From the NCBI GenBank assembly GCA_020441225.1, contig JAGRMP010000286.1:1-7075 (forward strand): a stretch of 7,075 bases of DNA. Direction: 5' to 3'. The stretch comes from Maritimibacter sp. GTDB taxonomy: Bacteria; Pseudomonadota; Alphaproteobacteria; Rhodobacterales; Rhodobacteraceae. This document shows positions 5,010 through 7,075 of the stretch, piece by piece (the stretch's first letter is position 1; each line of letters opens with the position of its first letter). The position numbers were made by a program, and so were the translations under genes. The notes beneath the pieces are model-generated. The model searched no databases. It was not told the origin of the DNA and was given only the letters and a program-made list of their open reading frames with translations.

Positions 5010-6922
5010 GCGACCCGATGACCAAAAGCCTCGACGTAATCACCATAGGCCGCGCGGGCGTGGACCTCTACGGCACGCAGATCGGCGGGCGGCTCGAAGA
5101 CATGGGGTCGTTCGACAAGTATATTGGCGGCTCGCCGACCAATATGGCCTGCGGCACTGCCCGGCTGGGGCTGAAATCGGCGCTGATCACCCGGGTGGGC
5201 GACGAACATATGGGGCGTTTCATCCGCGAGCAGCTGGTGCGCGAGGGCGTCGATGTGCGCGGGGTCAGGACCGACCCCGACCGGCTGACCGCGCTCGTCA
5301 TCCTGGGCATCCGCGACCAGGAGAGCTTTCCGCTCATCTTCTACCGCGAGAACTGCGCCGACATGGCGTTGTGCGAAGACGATATCGACGAGGGGTTCAT
5401 CGCCGAGGCCCGGGCGGTGGTGGCGACAGGCACGCATCTGAGCCACGTCAACACCGAAGCGGCGGTGCTGAAGGCGCTCACGCTCGCGAAGAAACACGGC
5501 GCCCGGACCGCGCTCGACATCGATTACCGACCCAACCTCTGGGGCGTGGCCGGGCATGGCGCGGGCGAGAGCCGGTTCGTCGCAAGCGAGACAGTGACCG
5601 CGAAACTGCAATCGACCCTGCACCATTTCGACGTGATCGTCGGCACCGAAGAGGAATTTCACATTGCCGGCGGCACCACCGACACGCTCGCGGCGCTGGG
5701 TGCGGTGCGCAAGGTCTCGGGTGCCACGCTGATCTGCAAGCGCGGCCCGATGGGGGCCGTGGCCTTCACCGGCGCCGTTCCCGACAATCTCGACGCGGGC
5801 CAGAGCGGGCCCGGCTTCCCCATCGAAGTGTTCAATGTGCTCGGCGCGGGCGACGGCTTCATGTCCGGTCTCCTCAAGGGTTGGCTCGATGGCGAGAGCT
5901 GGCCCAAGGCGTTGGAATACGCCAATGCCTGCGGTGCCTTCGCGGTCTCGCGCCACGGCTGCACCCCGGCCTATCCGAGCTGGGAAGAGTTGCAGTTCTT
6001 CCTGAACCGCGGCGTGCAACGGCCCGATCTGCGCAACGATCCCGAGCTCGAACAGGTGCATTGGGCGACCAACCGGAAGGGCGACTGGTCGACCCTGCGG
6101 GTCTTCGCCTTCGACCACCGGATGCAGCTCGAAGAGATGGCGGGCGCGACGGCCGAGAAGATCGGCGCCTTCAAGGACCTCTGCCTCCAGGCCGCGCGGG
6201 CCGTGGCGGACGGGCAGGGTGGCCACGGCATTCTCTGCGACGGGCGGCTTGGGCGCGATGCGCTGTACAGGGCCGAGGGCACCGGGCTCTGGATCGGTCG
6301 GCCGGTGGAACTCCCGGGCTCGCGGCCGCTGGCGTTCGAGCCGGAGCTGGGCGCCGATCTCGGTGGGCTTCGGGAATGGCCCAAGGACCAGGTGGTCAAA
6401 TGCCTCGTCTTCGCCCATCCGGAGGACGACGCCGCGACCTGGGCGGCGCAGGAAGCCGAGTTGCTAGGGCTGTTCGAAGCCACCCGGACCCAGCGGCTCG
6501 AATTCCTGCTCGAAATCATCCCGTCCAAGGTCGGGCCGGTCGACGACGACACCGCGCCGCAGGTGATCCAGCGGGTCTACGATCTCGGCGTCTGTCCGGA
6601 CTGGTGGAAGCTCGAACCGTTCAAGACCGAGGCGGCCTGGGCGAAGGCGGTGGCGGCGATCGAGAAGAACGATCCGCGCACCCGCGGGATCGTGGTGCTG
6701 GGGCTCGACGCGCCGGAGGCCGAGCTCGCCGCGAGCTTCGCGCTGGCGGCGCGGCAGCCGCTGGTGAAAGGGTTTGCAGTCGGTCGGACCATCTTCGGCG
6801 ACGCGGCGCGGGGCTGGCTGTCGGGCACGATGAGCGATGCCGAGGCGGTCGCGGAGATGTCGGCGCGCTATGCCCGGCTTTGCGCGATCTGGGACGAGGC
6901 GCGGGCGACGGCGGGGGGATGA
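5006..6922 (+). CDS. iolC: Bifunctional 5-dehydro-2-deoxygluconokinase / DUF2090 (LacD-like) aldolase, IolC fusion
   Basis: This 638-residue two-domain cytoplasmic enzyme covers late inositol catabolism. Residues 9 to about 335 form a PfkB-family kinase that phosphorylates 5-dehydro-2-deoxy-D-gluconate: IGRAGVDLYG (14-23), the sugar-binding block GGSPTNMACGTARLG (41-55), DIDYRPNLWG (171-180), and the C-terminal signature VLGAGDGFMSG (278-288) with the likely catalytic base Asp283. Residues 345 to about 632 are a DUF2090 domain with the layout of class I LacD-type aldolases: FAFDHR (367-372), VVKCLVF (463-469, Lys465), LLEIIP (501-506), DWWKLEP (532-538, Lys535 as candidate Schiff-base lysine), GLDAPE (566-571) and a phosphate-binding-like block VKGFAVGRTIF (587-597). 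It should split the phosphorylated product into dihydroxyacetone phosphate and malonate semialdehyde, replacing IolJ; this second activity is inferred. The ATG at 5006 overlaps the previous stop (ATGA). A second ATG at 5018 is possible, since most homologues I recall begin MTK. Neither has a strong ribosome site. Confidence 0.92.
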   Translation: MSDPMTKSLDVITIGRAGVDLYGTQIGGRLEDMGSFDKYIGGSPTNMACGTARLGLKSALITRVGDEHMGRFIREQLVREGVDVRGVRTDPDRLTALVILGIRDQESFPLIFYRENCADMALCEDDIDEGFIAEARAVVATGTHLSHVNTEAAVLKALTLAKKHGARTALDIDYRPNLWGVAGHGAGESRFVASETVTAKLQSTLHHFDVIVGTEEEFHIAGGTTDTLAALGAVRKVSGATLICKRGPMGAVAFTGAVPDNLDAGQSGPGFPIEVFNVLGAGDGFMSGLLKGWLDGESWPKALEYANACGAFAVSRHGCTPAYPSWEELQFFLNRGVQRPDLRNDPELEQVHWATNRKGDWSTLRVFAFDHRMQLEEMAGATAEKIGAFKDLCLQAARAVADGQGGHGILCDGRLGRDALYRAEGTGLWIGRPVELPGSRPLAFEPELGADLGGLREWPKDQVVKCLVFAHPEDDAATWAAQEAELLGLFEATRTQRLEFLLEIIPSKVGPVDDDTAPQVIQRVYDLGVCPDWWKLEPFKTEAAWAKAVAAIEKNDPRTRGIVVLGLDAPEAELAASFALAARQPLVKGFAVGRTIFGDAARGWLSGTMSDAEAVAEMSARYARLCAIWDEARATAGG

Positions 6923-6932
6923 GCCGGCGAGG

Positions 6933-6966
6933 CCGGGGCGCTGCCCCGGACCCCGGAGTATTTTTT
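6933..6966 (+). terminator. Intrinsic terminator at the end of the iol operon
   Basis: It begins 11 bases after the iolC stop. CCGGGGC (6933-6939) pairs perfectly with GCCCCGG (6943-6949) around a GCT loop. The same 5' arm (CCGGGG, 6933-6938) can instead pair with a second CCCCGG at 6951-6956, which sits right before AGTA and the six-T run (6961-6966) and so has the better terminator geometry. The T-run is on the + strand only, so it serves iolC. The string CTGCCCCGGACCCCGGAGTA followed by T's looks like a hairpin I remember as repeated behind many Rhodobacteraceae genes; that is recollection and has not been checked. Confidence 0.75.
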
Positions 6967-6981
6967 CAACGAAGAAGCCGG

Positions 6982-7075
6982 TCATGCGAAGGCCTCGTCA
7001 AAGCCGTCACCCTGCCCGGCCGCCGGGAAGCGGGCGCGGAAGGGGGTGAGGTCGAGCGTTCCGGCATCGTCGAGG
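6982..7075 (-). CDS. Possible C-terminal end of a convergent gene (partial, unknown)
   Basis: On the - strand the frame entering at 7074 runs for 30 codons without a stop to TGA at 6984-6982 and encodes LDDAGTLDLTPFRARFPAAG followed by QGDGFDEAFA. About 26 of the 30 codons end in G or C, as in the confident genes here, and the composition (acidic and aromatic, few Arg/Pro runs) looks like protein rather than an antisense shadow. It would be the tail of a gene lying mostly outside the window and convergent with iolC, whose terminator lies between them. I do not recognise the family. A + strand frame also stays open to 7049 but gives an Arg/Pro-rich product, so I prefer the - strand. Confidence 0.4.
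   Translation of the reverse strand, partial: LDDAGTLDLTPFRARFPAAGQGDGFDEAFA

Noticed and set aside
4901..6418. A 505-codon - strand open frame antisense to iolC
   Set aside because: GC-rich coding DNA with G/C third positions often leaves antisense frames open. The product is His/Arg/Pro/Glu-rich with no recognisable motif, while the + strand frame is an intact IolC.
6464..6985. A - strand open frame starting at 6985 (MTGFFVEK) overlapping the end of iolC
   Set aside because: It starts inside the stop region of the possible convergent gene, runs through the terminator hairpin and then antisense to iolC, and its product is Arg/Pro/Leu-rich without motifs.
1..7075. Mobile elements, CRISPR arrays, tRNA or rRNA genes, phage or defence genes
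   Set aside because: None was seen on reading: no transposase-like protein, no regularly spaced repeats and no tRNA-like structures. The window is fully explained by a metabolic operon apart from short spacers and the last 94 bases.

Overview
The window is a strongly GC-rich, densely packed stretch of a bacterial chromosome or large replicon. All the clear genes are on the + strand and form one operon for uptake and breakdown of inositol. Several things point to an alphaproteobacterium, most likely Rhodobacteraceae: the G/C-ending codons, the FrcA-like single-domain sugar ATPase, the kinase-aldolase fusion form of IolC, and a terminator hairpin of a kind I recall as common in that family. This placement is an inference from sequence style, not a database result.

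Layout: positions 1-97 are an intercistronic leader that carries a strong hairpin but no gene, and probably follow the gene for a periplasmic binding protein outside the window. Next come a ribose/inositol-type ABC permease (98-1180) and its ATPase (1191-1967). An 81-base gap with two hairpins separates these transport genes from the catabolic genes. Those are an IolG-type inositol 2-dehydrogenase (2049-3041), an IolH-like sugar phosphate isomerase/epimerase (3053-3961), a second Gfo/Idh/MocA dehydrogenase of the other inositol dehydrogenase type (3990-5009), and a 638-residue IolC fused to a LacD-like (DUF2090) aldolase domain (5006-6922). The operon ends at a GC-rich hairpin with a T-run (6933-6966). 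The last 94 bases may hold the tail of a convergent gene on the - strand.

How the genes work together: the permease and ATPase import an inositol isomer. The two NAD(P)-dependent dehydrogenases oxidise inositols to keto-inositols (myo, scyllo and D-chiro forms are candidates). The IolH-like TIM barrel probably acts on such an intermediate. The final protein phosphorylates 5-dehydro-2-deoxy-D-gluconate and probably cleaves the product to malonate semialdehyde and dihydroxyacetone phosphate. The middle steps (IolE dehydratase, IolD hydrolase, IolB isomerase) and IolA are not in the window and must be encoded elsewhere if the pathway is complete.

I see no mobile element, CRISPR array, tRNA or rRNA. 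The window is mainly a recognisable metabolic operon. The points worth a second look are the paired dehydrogenases, a cysteine-rich insertion in the IolH-like protein, the kinase-aldolase fusion, and the RNA hairpins that punctuate the transcript.
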